A stretch of 5,020 bases of DNA from Gammaproteobacteria bacterium (lineage in GTDB: Bacteria; Pseudomonadota; Gammaproteobacteria; SZUA-229): contig JAJRTD010000198.1 in NCBI GenBank assembly GCA_024278435.1, forward strand, positions 1-5,020, in the 5' to 3' direction. The first letter of the stretch is position 1; each line of letters starts with the position of its first letter. The notes beneath the pieces were generated by a model. That model had not been told where the DNA came from, made no database searches, and was given only the letters and a program-made list of their open reading frames with translations. Shown here piece by piece: positions 1 to 5,020 of the stretch. The position numbers were made by a program, and so were the translations under genes.

Positions 1-1
1 C

Positions 2-820
2 ATTTCCGACACATTTAAGCGCCTCAACAAAAACATGCATGGCGATGATCCCGGCTGGTACCGTCTGCCCGATGAACGCAACCTGGCGGCGCAGTATCTG
101 CTGCTTTATGAAATGTCCCTGCCTTACGGCCTGGACCTTAATAACCAGATTGATATCGACAAGTCATCGACCAAGATTGCGGTCACCCTGAAGACCCTGA
201 CCTCCAATGAAGTCATCGCCTTTGATGAAAAGGCAAAACAGTGGCTGCATGAAAACATTCCCGAGGTTAAGCCCTATAGCAGCGGGCCCACCATCATGTT
301 TGCCCACCTTGGCAAACGTAACATCACCAGCATGCTGACCGGCACCAGTATTGCCCTGGTGTTTATCTCCGCGGTACTGATCCTGTTCCTGGGCTCACTT
401 AAATACGGCTTTATCAGCCTGCTGCCCAACCTGACACCGGCACTGGCCGCTTTCGGCCTGTGGGGCATTACGGTTGGCCAGGTTGGCATCGGGCTTTCCA
501 TTGTAACCGGCATGACGCTGGGTATTGTAGTGGATGACACTGTGCACTTTCTCAGCAAATACCTGCGTGCCCGGCGCGAAAAAGGCCTCAGTGCTGAAGA
601 CGCGGTACGTTATGCCTTTAACAGTGTGGGGGTTGCCCTGCTGGTCACATCGGTTGTTTTAATCGCCGGTTTTATGATCATGGCACAGTCACACTTCTAT
701 CTTAATTCCAGCATGGGTTTATTAACCAGTATCGTTATTTTCCTGGCACTGATTATTGACCTGACATTCCTGCCGCCATTACTGATGAAATTTGCCGGCA
801 AGACCAAAGGAGAGAAATAA
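2..820 (+). CDS. RND/MMPL-family exporter, C-terminal part (5' end outside window)
   Basis: Inner-membrane exporter of the RND superfamily (MMPL/HpnN-like), probably driven by proton-motive force and moving a hydrophobic or lipid-like substrate towards the periplasm. The frame is open from base 2 with no convincing start, so the gene begins upstream; 272 codons are visible, whereas family members usually run to about 750-900 residues. The first ~100 visible residues are the end of a periplasmic domain (motif LAAQYLLLYEMSLPYGLDL). A membrane domain follows with about five or six helices, beginning near ITSMLTGTSIALVFISA. The helix motif GIVVDDTVHFLSKY (Asp-Asp at 533-538) is the conserved acidic pair expected in the proton path of this family. 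A short basic tail (KFAGKTKGEK) ends it. The next gene overlaps its stop by one base (TAATG), so the two are translationally coupled. Family assignment is strong; the substrate is unknown. Confidence 0.9.
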   Translation: MSDTFKRLNKNMHGDDPGWYRLPDERNLAAQYLLLYEMSLPYGLDLNNQIDIDKSSTKIAVTLKTLTSNEVIAFDEKAKQWLHENIPEVKPYSSGPTIMFAHLGKRNITSMLTGTSIALVFISAVLILFLGSLKYGFISLLPNLTPALAAFGLWGITVGQVGIGLSIVTGMTLGIVVDDTVHFLSKYLRARREKGLSAEDAVRYAFNSVGVALLVTSVVLIAGFMIMAQSHFYLNSSMGLLTSIVIFLALIIDLTFLPPLLMKFAGKTKGEK

Positions 821-1656
821 TGTTCTTCAGAAATACAGTAAACAACCCCCTGATCACGCTTATCCTGTTGCTGTCGACACAGGTATTCAGTACCGCCTAT
901 GCAGGGGATACTGATGCCAAAAATATCGAACGCGGCCTTGCCATTGCAGTCGAGGCTGACAAAAGGGATACCGGCTTTACCGACTTTACGGCCAACATGG
1001 TAATGGAACTGCGCAACAGGCAGGGCGATATCAGCACCCGCACTATTCGCCTGAAAACCCTGGAAGTGATCGGCGATGGCGACAAGTCGATGTCGATCTT
1101 TGACGCGCCGGCCGATGTAAAAGGCACCGCCTTCCTTACCTATTCACACGCGATCAAGCCGGACGAACAATGGTTATACCTGCCGGCTCTAAAACGCGTC
1201 AAACGCATTAATTCCAAAAACAAGTCCGGTCCTTTTATGGGCAGTGAATTCGCCTATGAAGACCTGGCATCACAGGAAGTTGAAAAATACACGTATAAAT
1301 ACCTGCGTGATGAAACCATCAAGACCGCCGAGTTTCCTGACGGGGTCGACTGCTTTGTCATTGAACGCTACCCGGCTTACGAATACTCCGGTTACACCCG
1401 GCAGCTGGCATGGGTCAACAAGGATCGTTATGTCGCCGAAAAAATCGAGTTTTACGACCGCAAGAACTCGTTGCTGAAAACGCTGACCAACAGCGGCTAT
1501 AAACAGTACCTTGGCCAATACTGGCGGCCGGCTGAAATGCTGATGGAAAACCACCAGACCGGCAAGAGCACTTTGTTATCCTGGGAAAACTACAAGTTCA
1601 AAACCGGTTTGACCGACAGGGATTTCAGCAGGAACAGCCTTAAACGAGCTCGTTAA
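820..1656 (+). CDS. LolA-like outer-membrane lipoprotein-sorting protein
   Basis: Predicted periplasmic carrier of the LolA-like fold (the 'outer membrane lipoprotein-sorting protein' family often found next to RND exporters). The 278-residue product starts with a Sec signal peptide: a hydrophobic core at about residues 10-24 and probable cleavage after AYA at 28/29, with no lipobox Cys. Family-typical segments are FDAPADVKGTAFL (94-106), QWLYLPALKRVKRI (117-130) and FMGSEFAYEDL (139-149). The C-terminus DRDFSRNSLKRAR also fits. The start at 820 is supported by an AGGAG ribosome site at 808-812, seven bases upstream, and by the one-base overlap with the exporter stop. LolA-like proteins bind acyl chains in a half-barrel; the inferred role here is to accept cargo from, or present it to, the exporter encoded just upstream. 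It is not canonical LolA, which is shorter and does not pair with an RND gene. A single Cys (178) lies in the mature part. Confidence 0.87.
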   Translation: MFFRNTVNNPLITLILLLSTQVFSTAYAGDTDAKNIERGLAIAVEADKRDTGFTDFTANMVMELRNRQGDISTRTIRLKTLEVIGDGDKSMSIFDAPADVKGTAFLTYSHAIKPDEQWLYLPALKRVKRINSKNKSGPFMGSEFAYEDLASQEVEKYTYKYLRDETIKTAEFPDGVDCFVIERYPAYEYSGYTRQLAWVNKDRYVAEKIEFYDRKNSLLKTLTNSGYKQYLGQYWRPAEMLMENHQTGKSTLLSWENYKFKTGLTDRDFSRNSLKRAR

Positions 1657-1663
1657 TCTCGTA

Positions 1664-1691
1664 ATGAAAAGTGAAAAATGAAAAATGAAAA
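1664..1691 (+). repeat. Four-copy heptamer spanning the barrel gene's start codon
   Basis: Four head-to-tail 7-bp units, ATGAAAA, GTGAAAA, ATGAAAA and ATGAAAA, begin at 1664, 1671, 1678 and 1685. Seven is not a multiple of three, so the units place start codons in all three frames. Those at 1664, 1671 and 1678 each open only five codons before a stop (at 1679-1681, 1686-1688 and 1693-1695). Only the unit at 1685 opens the 404-codon barrel gene. No Shine-Dalgarno sequence is visible before any unit; the region is simply A-rich. The array could arise by slippage, could feed ribosomes to the true start, or could be a decoy that lowers expression. Confidence 0.8.
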
Positions 1692-2899
1692 ATAGTTTTT
1701 ATTGCCTTGCGGCAATAAGTTTTGTCACTTTCAGTGTGAATGCTTTTGGGGCTGAGTTTTCGGGTTATATTGGTGCCCAGACGCGTAATTTTTTTAATCC
1801 GCCTTCGGCACCGGAGCAACACAGTAACTACCTGTCGGCAGTTGCTGAACCTGAGTTCTACCAGGAATGGGACAATGGTGACCAGAACGTTGAAATAAAA
1901 CTGTTCTACCGTGCCGACCAGTATGATGAGCAGCGCACCCATGGTGATATACGGGAACTTTCGTGGACCAGTGTCTTTGAAGACTGGGAACTGCGGCTAG
2001 GAATCAGCAAGGTGTTCTGGGGAGTTGCAGAAACCCAGCACCTGGTCGATATCGTCAATCAGACCGACCTGGTTGAAAACGTTGACGCCGAGGACAAGCT
2101 GGGCCAGCAGATGATTCGTGCCAGCACCGAGCAGGACTGGGGCACGATTGACCTGTTTGTTCTGCCCGGCTTTCGTGAACGCACCTTTGCCGGCATTGAA
2201 GGCCGCCCGCGCACCGAGGCCATTGTCGATACGTCACGTAACGCCATCTATGATTCAAGCAATGGTAAAAACCATATTGACCTGGCAGCACGCTATTCAC
2301 ACTATATCGGCGAATGGGAGTTCGGCCTGTCCCTGTTCAGCGGTACCGGTCGCGAGCCGACGGACTACTCGTTTGTCACCCTGAGTTCGTCAGGGCAGCC
2401 GATTGTGGTTCCGGTTTATTCCCTGATCACCCAGCTGGGTTTTGACGGTCAGGCCTTTTTCGGTGACTGGACCTGGAAACTGGAGGCCGCCAATATCGAG
2501 GTACGTAGCGGTGCTAAAAAAGGCATTAACAGCTTTAAAACCGTTGGCGGTTTCGAGTATACCTGGGTAGGCATTGCTGACAGCGGCATGGATCTGGGCT
2601 TTGTGGTGGAATACCACTACAGTGACCAGCGCATTATCGAAACCATCTTTGATAACGACCTGGCCACCGGGCTGCGTTTTGTTTTCAATGACGCCCAGTC
2701 CAGCGAGATACTGGCCGGTATGTTTACCGACGCCAACACCCAGGCCATTGCCAGCTTTATCGAAGCTTCTCGCCGCCTGGGTGACAGCTGGACCATGGAA
2801 TTCCAGGTTCGCACCTTTCACGGTGCCAAAGAAAACCGGCCACTCTACAGTTTCAGGTTTGATGACTTCGCCCAGTTTGACCTGAATTATCATTTCTAG
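1685..2899 (+). CDS. Outer-membrane beta-barrel protein, porin-like, family not named
   Basis: The 404-residue product has a Sec signal peptide (basic start MKN, hydrophobic stretch to about residue 21, probable cleavage AFGA|E at 23/24). The mature part alternates polar and aromatic residues in short beta-strand-like segments such as WELRLGISKVFWG, HIDLAARYSHYIGEWEFGLS and LGFVVEYHYSD. It ends DLNYHF, with the terminal Phe expected for BAM-dependent barrel insertion. A distinctive conserved-looking block, FWGVAETQHLVDIVNQTDLVE, sits at about 111-131. The fold resembles DUF1302-like or alginate-export-like porins, but I cannot name the family with certainty. The start at 1685 is chosen because the other starts in the heptamer array hit stops within five codons; no clear ribosome site is visible. 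It lies 28 bases after the LolA-like gene, so it is probably in the same operon and may be that system's outer-membrane receiver. Its UAG stop lies inside the target duplication of the adjacent miniature element. Confidence 0.82.
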   Translation: MKNSFYCLAAISFVTFSVNAFGAEFSGYIGAQTRNFFNPPSAPEQHSNYLSAVAEPEFYQEWDNGDQNVEIKLFYRADQYDEQRTHGDIRELSWTSVFEDWELRLGISKVFWGVAETQHLVDIVNQTDLVENVDAEDKLGQQMIRASTEQDWGTIDLFVLPGFRERTFAGIEGRPRTEAIVDTSRNAIYDSSNGKNHIDLAARYSHYIGEWEFGLSLFSGTGREPTDYSFVTLSSSGQPIVVPVYSLITQLGFDGQAFFGDWTWKLEAANIEVRSGAKKGINSFKTVGGFEYTWVGIADSGMDLGFVVEYHYSDQRIIETIFDNDLATGLRFVFNDAQSSEILAGMFTDANTQAIASFIEASRRLGDSWTMEFQVRTFHGAKENRPLYSFRFDDFAQFDLNYHF

Positions 2900-2915
2900 G
2901 GAACCTATGAACAAG

Positions 2916-2942
2916 TGTCATTCAGAGCGCAGCAAAGAATCT
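2916..2942 (+). repeat. Left copy of TGTCATYCTGAGCGC-type dispersed motif
   Basis: TGTCATTCAGAGCGCAGC followed by AAAGAATCT is a slightly degraded form of a motif I recall as scattered through many unrelated bacterial genomes (TGTCATTCTGAGCGCAGC then GAAGAATCT). It differs from that recalled form by T to A after TTC and by G to A after AGC. The copy at 3186-3213 is its inverted partner within the outer MITE. The recollection of wide distribution is from memory and not verified here. Confidence 0.65.
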
Positions 2943-2944
2943 AA

Positions 2945-3148
2945 GGAACCTCTGAACAAGTTATAGTATGTCTCTGCGTGGCTTGAAGCATTCAGATACA
3001 AGGCGTCGCCTCGCAGTGAATGGCAGGCCCTTTGAATGGCAGCCCCTTTGCAAGAGGCGCAACGCAGTATGATGAGTGCTTCAAGATGCGCCTTGATTGT
3101 CGCTTCGCCTGAAAGCCAGAGGCATACTATAACTTGTTCAGAGGTTCC
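2945..3148. mobile_element. Inner MITE, 204 bp, inserted in the outer MITE
   Basis: The 32-bp terminal inverted repeats at 2945-2976 and 3117-3148 differ at one position (T versus C, inside TATG(T/C)CTCTG). They start with the same GGAACCTCTGAACAAG as the outer element. The flanks are identical CTAA tetramers at 2941-2944 and 3149-3152, a 4-bp target duplication that fits the YTAR preference of IS5-group transposases. Subterminal inverted segments (CTTGAAGCATTCA from 2982 against TGAGTGCTTCAAG at 3073-3085) extend the palindrome, but the right arm carries roughly 25-30 extra bases. The centre holds a 16-bp tandem duplication. No open frame of note exists, so it must have been moved by a transposase encoded elsewhere. 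Near-identical arms suggest a younger insertion than the outer element, whose inner arms are more degraded. Confidence 0.87.
3018..3049 (+). repeat. 16-bp tandem duplication at the centre of the inner MITE
   Basis: GAATGGCAGGCCCTTT at 3018-3033 is followed directly by GAATGGCAGCCCCTTT at 3034-3049, with one mismatch (G to C at the tenth base). It sits near the midpoint of the inner element, where the two arms would form the hairpin tip, a place prone to replication slippage. It may distinguish this copy from its relatives elsewhere in the genome. Confidence 0.85.
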
Positions 3149-3185
3149 CTAATACTCCGTAAGCAATTGATTGCACAGTGGCATA

Positions 3186-3213
3186 AGATCCTTCGGCTGC
3201 GCTCAGGATGACA
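3186..3213 (-). repeat. Right copy of TGTCATYCTGAGCGC-type dispersed motif
   Basis: Read on the - strand this is TGTCATCCTGAGCGCAGC followed by CGAAGGATCT. It is closer to the recalled consensus than the left copy, with one extra C before GAAGGATCT. It pairs with 2916-2942 to form the inner stem of the outer MITE, so a transcript reading out of the barrel gene would fold into a long hairpin here. Confidence 0.65.
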
Positions 3214-3282
3214 ATTAAGTACTTGTTCAGAGGTTCCCTAGCCCGCAGAAGCATAGCCGTTGCTATGGTTCAAGAGGGATCG

Positions 3283-3365
3283 GCCTGGATGCGCAGCCAG
3301 GTTTTTTGCAAAAGGGCGCAGGCACAAGCTGTGCTTTTGCAAGACATTCAAAAATCTGCCCAGGC
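3283..3365. repeat. Imperfect palindrome in the convergent gap
   Basis: GCCTGG at 3283-3288 pairs with CCAGGC at 3360-3365. Further in, TTTTTTGCAAAAG (3302-3314) faces CTTTTGCAA (3334-3342), and a tract of A's (AAAAATCTG) on the right faces the T tract on the left after a seven-base bulge. GCACA/TGTGC (3322-3326, 3330-3334) closes the tip. A separate perfect hairpin, CATAGC-CGTT-GCTATG, lies nearby at 3252-3267. The rest of 3242-3421 shows no gene. The structure lies between convergent transcription units and could be a bidirectional end signal or another degraded dispersed palindrome. Confidence 0.5.
3284..3307 (+). terminator. Possible rho-independent terminator of the barrel operon
   Basis: CCTGG (3284-3288) and CCAGG (3297-3301) form a five-base-pair stem, extendable by two G-U pairs, around an eight-base loop, and six T residues follow (3302-3307). 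The stem is short, so the call is tentative. Without the MITE insertion it would lie about 42 bases after the barrel stop, a normal terminator distance; with the insertion it is about 385 bases away. The left arm also belongs to a larger imperfect palindrome that could compete with this fold. Confidence 0.35.
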
Positions 3366-3421
3366 ATTTGTTTTTCATCATGGATTTATGGGATAGTGAC
3401 GGTCTTCATGCAATATGCGGG

Positions 3422-4750
3422 CTAAGGCCAGATACCGCGCAATAATGTAGCATCCGCAACCCGCTTGATTGCCAGCATCAATGCCACTGTGCGAAAGTCA
3501 TGAACGCAACCGGCAGATTCCGCGCCGTTACTTTCTGACAGCTCTCTTTCTTCACCCAGTATGCAGTCCTGCCAGAGTTCAAATACCGCATCAACGGCGG
3601 TGACCATTCGGTGTTTCAGCTTTTGATTGACCGTCTCCAGCTCCCATTGCTCATTGACATTGTTCTGCACCCATTCAAAATAACTGACTGTGACACCACC
3701 GGCATTTGCCAGGATATCCGGAATCACATAAATACCACGCTGCAGCAGAATTTCATCCGCCTCCGGCGTGGTCGGATTATTGGCCGCTTCGACAACAAGT
3801 TTTGCCTTGATGCTGGTCGCGTTACTGCGGTTGATCTGGTAGGCCGTTGCTGCCGGAACCAGGATATCGCAGTCCACTTCAAGTAACTCTTCATTACTGA
3901 GTGTCAGCGTATCCGGCAGGCCGACAACAGAACCGTGCTCTTTCTTAAATGCCGCTACCGTCTGCGGATCCAGTCCCTGTTCGGAATAGATACCGCCCCT
4001 GCTGTCGCTGATGGCCACGATAGTTGCCCCCTGGCGGCAGAACTCGTCTGCCAGTACCGCACCAACATTGCCAAAGCCCTGGATGGCCACACGTGCTCCG
4101 GCAATCTCCTGTTGCTCGGGAATCAGAGCCTTTGATAAAAATCGCTGGGTGGCATACATACAGCCTTTGCCGGTTGCCTCACGGCGCCCCAGTGAACCGC
4201 CAAGATTGACCGGCTTGCCGGTAACAACCGGGCGGTTGTTTTTGCCGGTGTTTAATAAATCATAGGTATCAAAGATCCACGCCATGGTCTGTTCATTGGT
4301 GTACATGTCAGGCGCCGGAATATCGGTAGCAGGACCGATAATATCAAACAGTTCGGTGGTAAAGCGGCGGGTAATATGCCTGAGCTCATTCAGACTCAGC
4401 TCCCTGGAGTCACAAACCACGCCGCCCTTGGCACCGCCGAAAGGAATATTTACCAGGGCGCATTTCCAGGTCATCAGCTTGGCCATTGAAGTCACTTCTT
4501 CCACAGTCAAATCGGGATGGTATCGTATGCCGCCCTTGCTCGGTCCGAACACACGGTTATGGATCACCCGGAAACAGTGGATGGTGCGCACTGAACCATC
4601 ATCCAGCTCAACAGGAAAGTTGATAATGTGAATTCGGTTGGGGCGTTTGAGAAAATCAATCAGCCCCGTTTTCAAATCAGCTACCCGCGAAGCCGCCTTG
4701 TCAAACTGCTGTTCACTGATTACAACCGGATCAAGAATTTCTTCTTCCAT
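3422..4750 (-). CDS. gdhA: Glutamate dehydrogenase (Glu/Leu/Phe/Val dehydrogenase family)
   Basis: Cytoplasmic enzyme interconverting glutamate and 2-oxoglutarate plus ammonium with NAD(P)H; complete at 442 residues, normal for the hexameric family. The substrate domain shows SKGGIRYHP (Lys72), MTWK (Lys96) and PFGGAKGG (Lys108, the catalytic lysine). DIPAPDMYTNEQTMAW follows, with Asp148 as the likely catalytic acid. The Rossmann domain has GFGNVG at 225-230 and VAISDSRGGIY around Asp249; cofactor choice cannot be settled by eye. NAGGVTVSYFEW (349-360) includes the Ser expected to contact the substrate, and the end DFRTVALMLAIKRVADATLLRGIWP is typical. Before it, about residues 396-417 form an acidic, Cys-containing stretch longer than in most relatives I recall. 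The start is supported by GAAGG at 4759-4763, eight bases upstream. It lies 84 bases after a DNA glycosylase on the same strand. The KGGIR lysine favours glutamate over leucine or phenylalanine as substrate. Confidence 0.93.
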   Translation of the reverse strand: MEEEILDPVVISEQQFDKAASRVADLKTGLIDFLKRPNRIHIINFPVELDDGSVRTIHCFRVIHNRVFGPSKGGIRYHPDLTVEEVTSMAKLMTWKCALVNIPFGGAKGGVVCDSRELSLNELRHITRRFTTELFDIIGPATDIPAPDMYTNEQTMAWIFDTYDLLNTGKNNRPVVTGKPVNLGGSLGRREATGKGCMYATQRFLSKALIPEQQEIAGARVAIQGFGNVGAVLADEFCRQGATIVAISDSRGGIYSEQGLDPQTVAAFKKEHGSVVGLPDTLTLSNEELLEVDCDILVPAATAYQINRSNATSIKAKLVVEAANNPTTPEADEILLQRGIYVIPDILANAGGVTVSYFEWVQNNVNEQWELETVNQKLKHRMVTAVDAVFELWQDCILGEERELSESNGAESAGCVHDFRTVALMLAIKRVADATLLRGIWP

Positions 4751-4797
4751 TTCTTATGCCTTCAATCGTCAGATAGTTGTTGTGTGCTGTCAGCTAG

Positions 4798-4826
4798 ATC
4801 ATGCTACATATACAGGCAATACTCAA
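4798..4826 (-). promoter_or_regulatory. Weak candidate sigma-70 promoter for the dehydrogenase
   Basis: On the - strand, TTGAGT (4826-4821) is separated by 17 bases from CATGAT (4803-4798), matching TTGACA and TATAAT at four of six positions each. Transcription would start near 4791, leaving a leader of about 40 bases before the ATG at 4750. The gap between the two genes is only 84 bases and no terminator is seen after the glycosylase, so read-through from upstream is equally possible. Confidence 0.27.
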
Positions 4827-4834
4827 CGCAAACA

Positions 4835-5020
4835 TCAGCCAGGCTGCTGACATGAAACACAGAGATAAGCCATGCGGCCACAGAGTTTTTGTTTTCTGAT
4901 TTTATCAGAACAACGATAACAGGCCTGCCCTTCCCGGCGGTACACATGAAACCGGTAACCCTCGAAACCCGCACCCTGCTGTTCCAGTTGTGCAGCACGT
5001 GACAGCTTATTGGTAATACC
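4835..5020 (-). CDS. Fpg/Nei-family DNA glycosylase, C-terminal zinc finger (5' end outside window)
   Basis: The last 61 codons of a base-excision-repair glycosylase that removes oxidised bases and nicks the resulting site. The frame enters at 5020 and ends at TGA (4837-4835), with no start codon needed inside the window. The visible protein runs GITNKLSRAAQLEQQ, then FEGYRFHVYRREGQACYRC, and ends LCGRMAYLCVSCQQPG. The four cysteines (visible residues 34, 37, 54 and 57; C-x2-C, 16 residues, C-x2-C) form the family's C-terminal zinc finger. The Arg after Gly in CGRMAYLC matches the DNA-binding finger arginine of Fpg and Nei, and the final CQ is also characteristic. The family call is firm. Fpg (MutM) versus a Nei-like member cannot be decided without the N-terminus; the sequence before the finger looks to me more Nei-like, which is an impression only. 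The start lies beyond the window edge. Confidence 0.88.
   Translation of the reverse strand, partial: GITNKLSRAAQLEQQGAGFEGYRFHVYRREGQACYRCSDKIRKQKLCGRMAYLCVSCQQPG

Larger units (their letters stand above)
2900..3237. mobile_element. Outer MITE (IS5-type ends), interrupted by a second MITE
   Basis: The ends are 16-bp inverted repeats, GGAACCTATGAACAAG at 2900-2915 and, inverted, GGAACCTCTGAACAAG at 3222-3237 (15 of 16 match). They are flanked by identical CTAG tetramers at 2896-2899 and 3238-3241, read as the target-site duplication. Just inside lie inverted copies of a second motif (2916-2942 and 3186-3213), so the element is a long imperfect palindrome. Removing the inner element and one CTAA copy leaves about 130 bp (2900-2944 joined to 3153-3237), with no coding capacity. 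The GGAA start, the AACAAG inner end and the CTAG target resemble the IS5 group of insertion sequences, whose terminal repeats begin GGAAGGTGCGAA and which duplicate YTAR. The family link comes from known IS5 ends and needs a database match; the boundaries are seen directly. Confidence 0.85.

Noticed and set aside
1643..1654. 12-bp perfect palindrome AACGAGCTCGTT at the end of the LolA-like gene
   Set aside because: It has no spacer or T tract and lies within the coding end; it is most simply chance, though it could be a weak operator.
2390..2914. 174-codon - strand open frame antisense to the barrel gene
   Set aside because: It lies opposite a well-supported secreted barrel gene, shows no family motif, and its start lies inside the MITE end; a frame shadow.
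3349..3371. Possible terminator for the dehydrogenase on the - strand (TGCCTGGGCA then GATTTTT)
   Set aside because: The four-base-pair stem would leave a two-base loop, which is too tight; with a legal loop only three pairs remain.
2900..3421. Search for a CRISPR array, tRNA or encoded transposase in the gene-free stretch
   Set aside because: The repeats are inverted pairs rather than regularly spaced direct repeats, no cloverleaf is seen, and no frame is long enough for a transposase.
3208..3445. Two small + strand open frames (3208-3396 and 3260-3445)
   Set aside because: They begin in or just after the MITE arm, run across palindromic sequence and into the dehydrogenase end, and have no ribosome site or recognisable protein features.
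4804..4998. 64-codon - strand open frame beginning at 4998
   Set aside because: It overlaps, in another frame, the glycosylase tail whose zinc-finger cysteines and terminal CQ are clearly recognisable.

Overview
The window looks like the chromosome of a Gram-negative, probably gammaproteobacterial, organism of moderate GC content. This rests on an inner-membrane RND exporter, a periplasmic LolA-like protein and an outer-membrane beta-barrel ending in Phe, all encoded together, and on IS5-type miniature elements. No species can be named from the sequence alone.

Layout. (1) Positions 1-2899, + strand, hold a tight three-gene set: the C-terminal third or so of an MMPL/RND-family exporter (cut by the window start), a secreted LolA-like lipoprotein-sorting protein whose ATG overlaps the exporter stop by one base, and, 28 bases further on, a signal-peptide-bearing beta-barrel. 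Together they supply inner-membrane, periplasmic and outer-membrane parts, so the likely (inferred) job is moving a lipid or lipoprotein-like substrate across the envelope. The barrel start codon lies in a four-copy heptamer that places start codons in all three frames.

(2) Positions 2896-3241 hold two nested miniature inverted-repeat elements (MITEs) with no coding capacity. Each has GGAACC...GGTTCC ends and its own perfect 4-bp target duplication: CTAG for the outer one and CTAA for the inner one. The ends and the YTAR targets point to mobilisation by an IS5-group transposase. The outer element went into the CTAG that contains the barrel gene's UAG stop, and the target duplication preserved the stop.

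(3) Positions 3242-3421 are a gene-free gap between convergent units, with a possible terminator and an imperfect palindrome.

(4) Positions 3422-5020, - strand, hold a full-length glutamate dehydrogenase. Upstream of it is the last 61 codons of a Fpg/Nei-family DNA glycosylase, recognised by its C-terminal zinc finger. That piece has no start codon inside the window and is easily missed.

Most worth a second look: the nested MITEs with intact target duplications, the exporter/LolA-like/barrel trio as a candidate envelope transport system, and the heptamer start-codon array.
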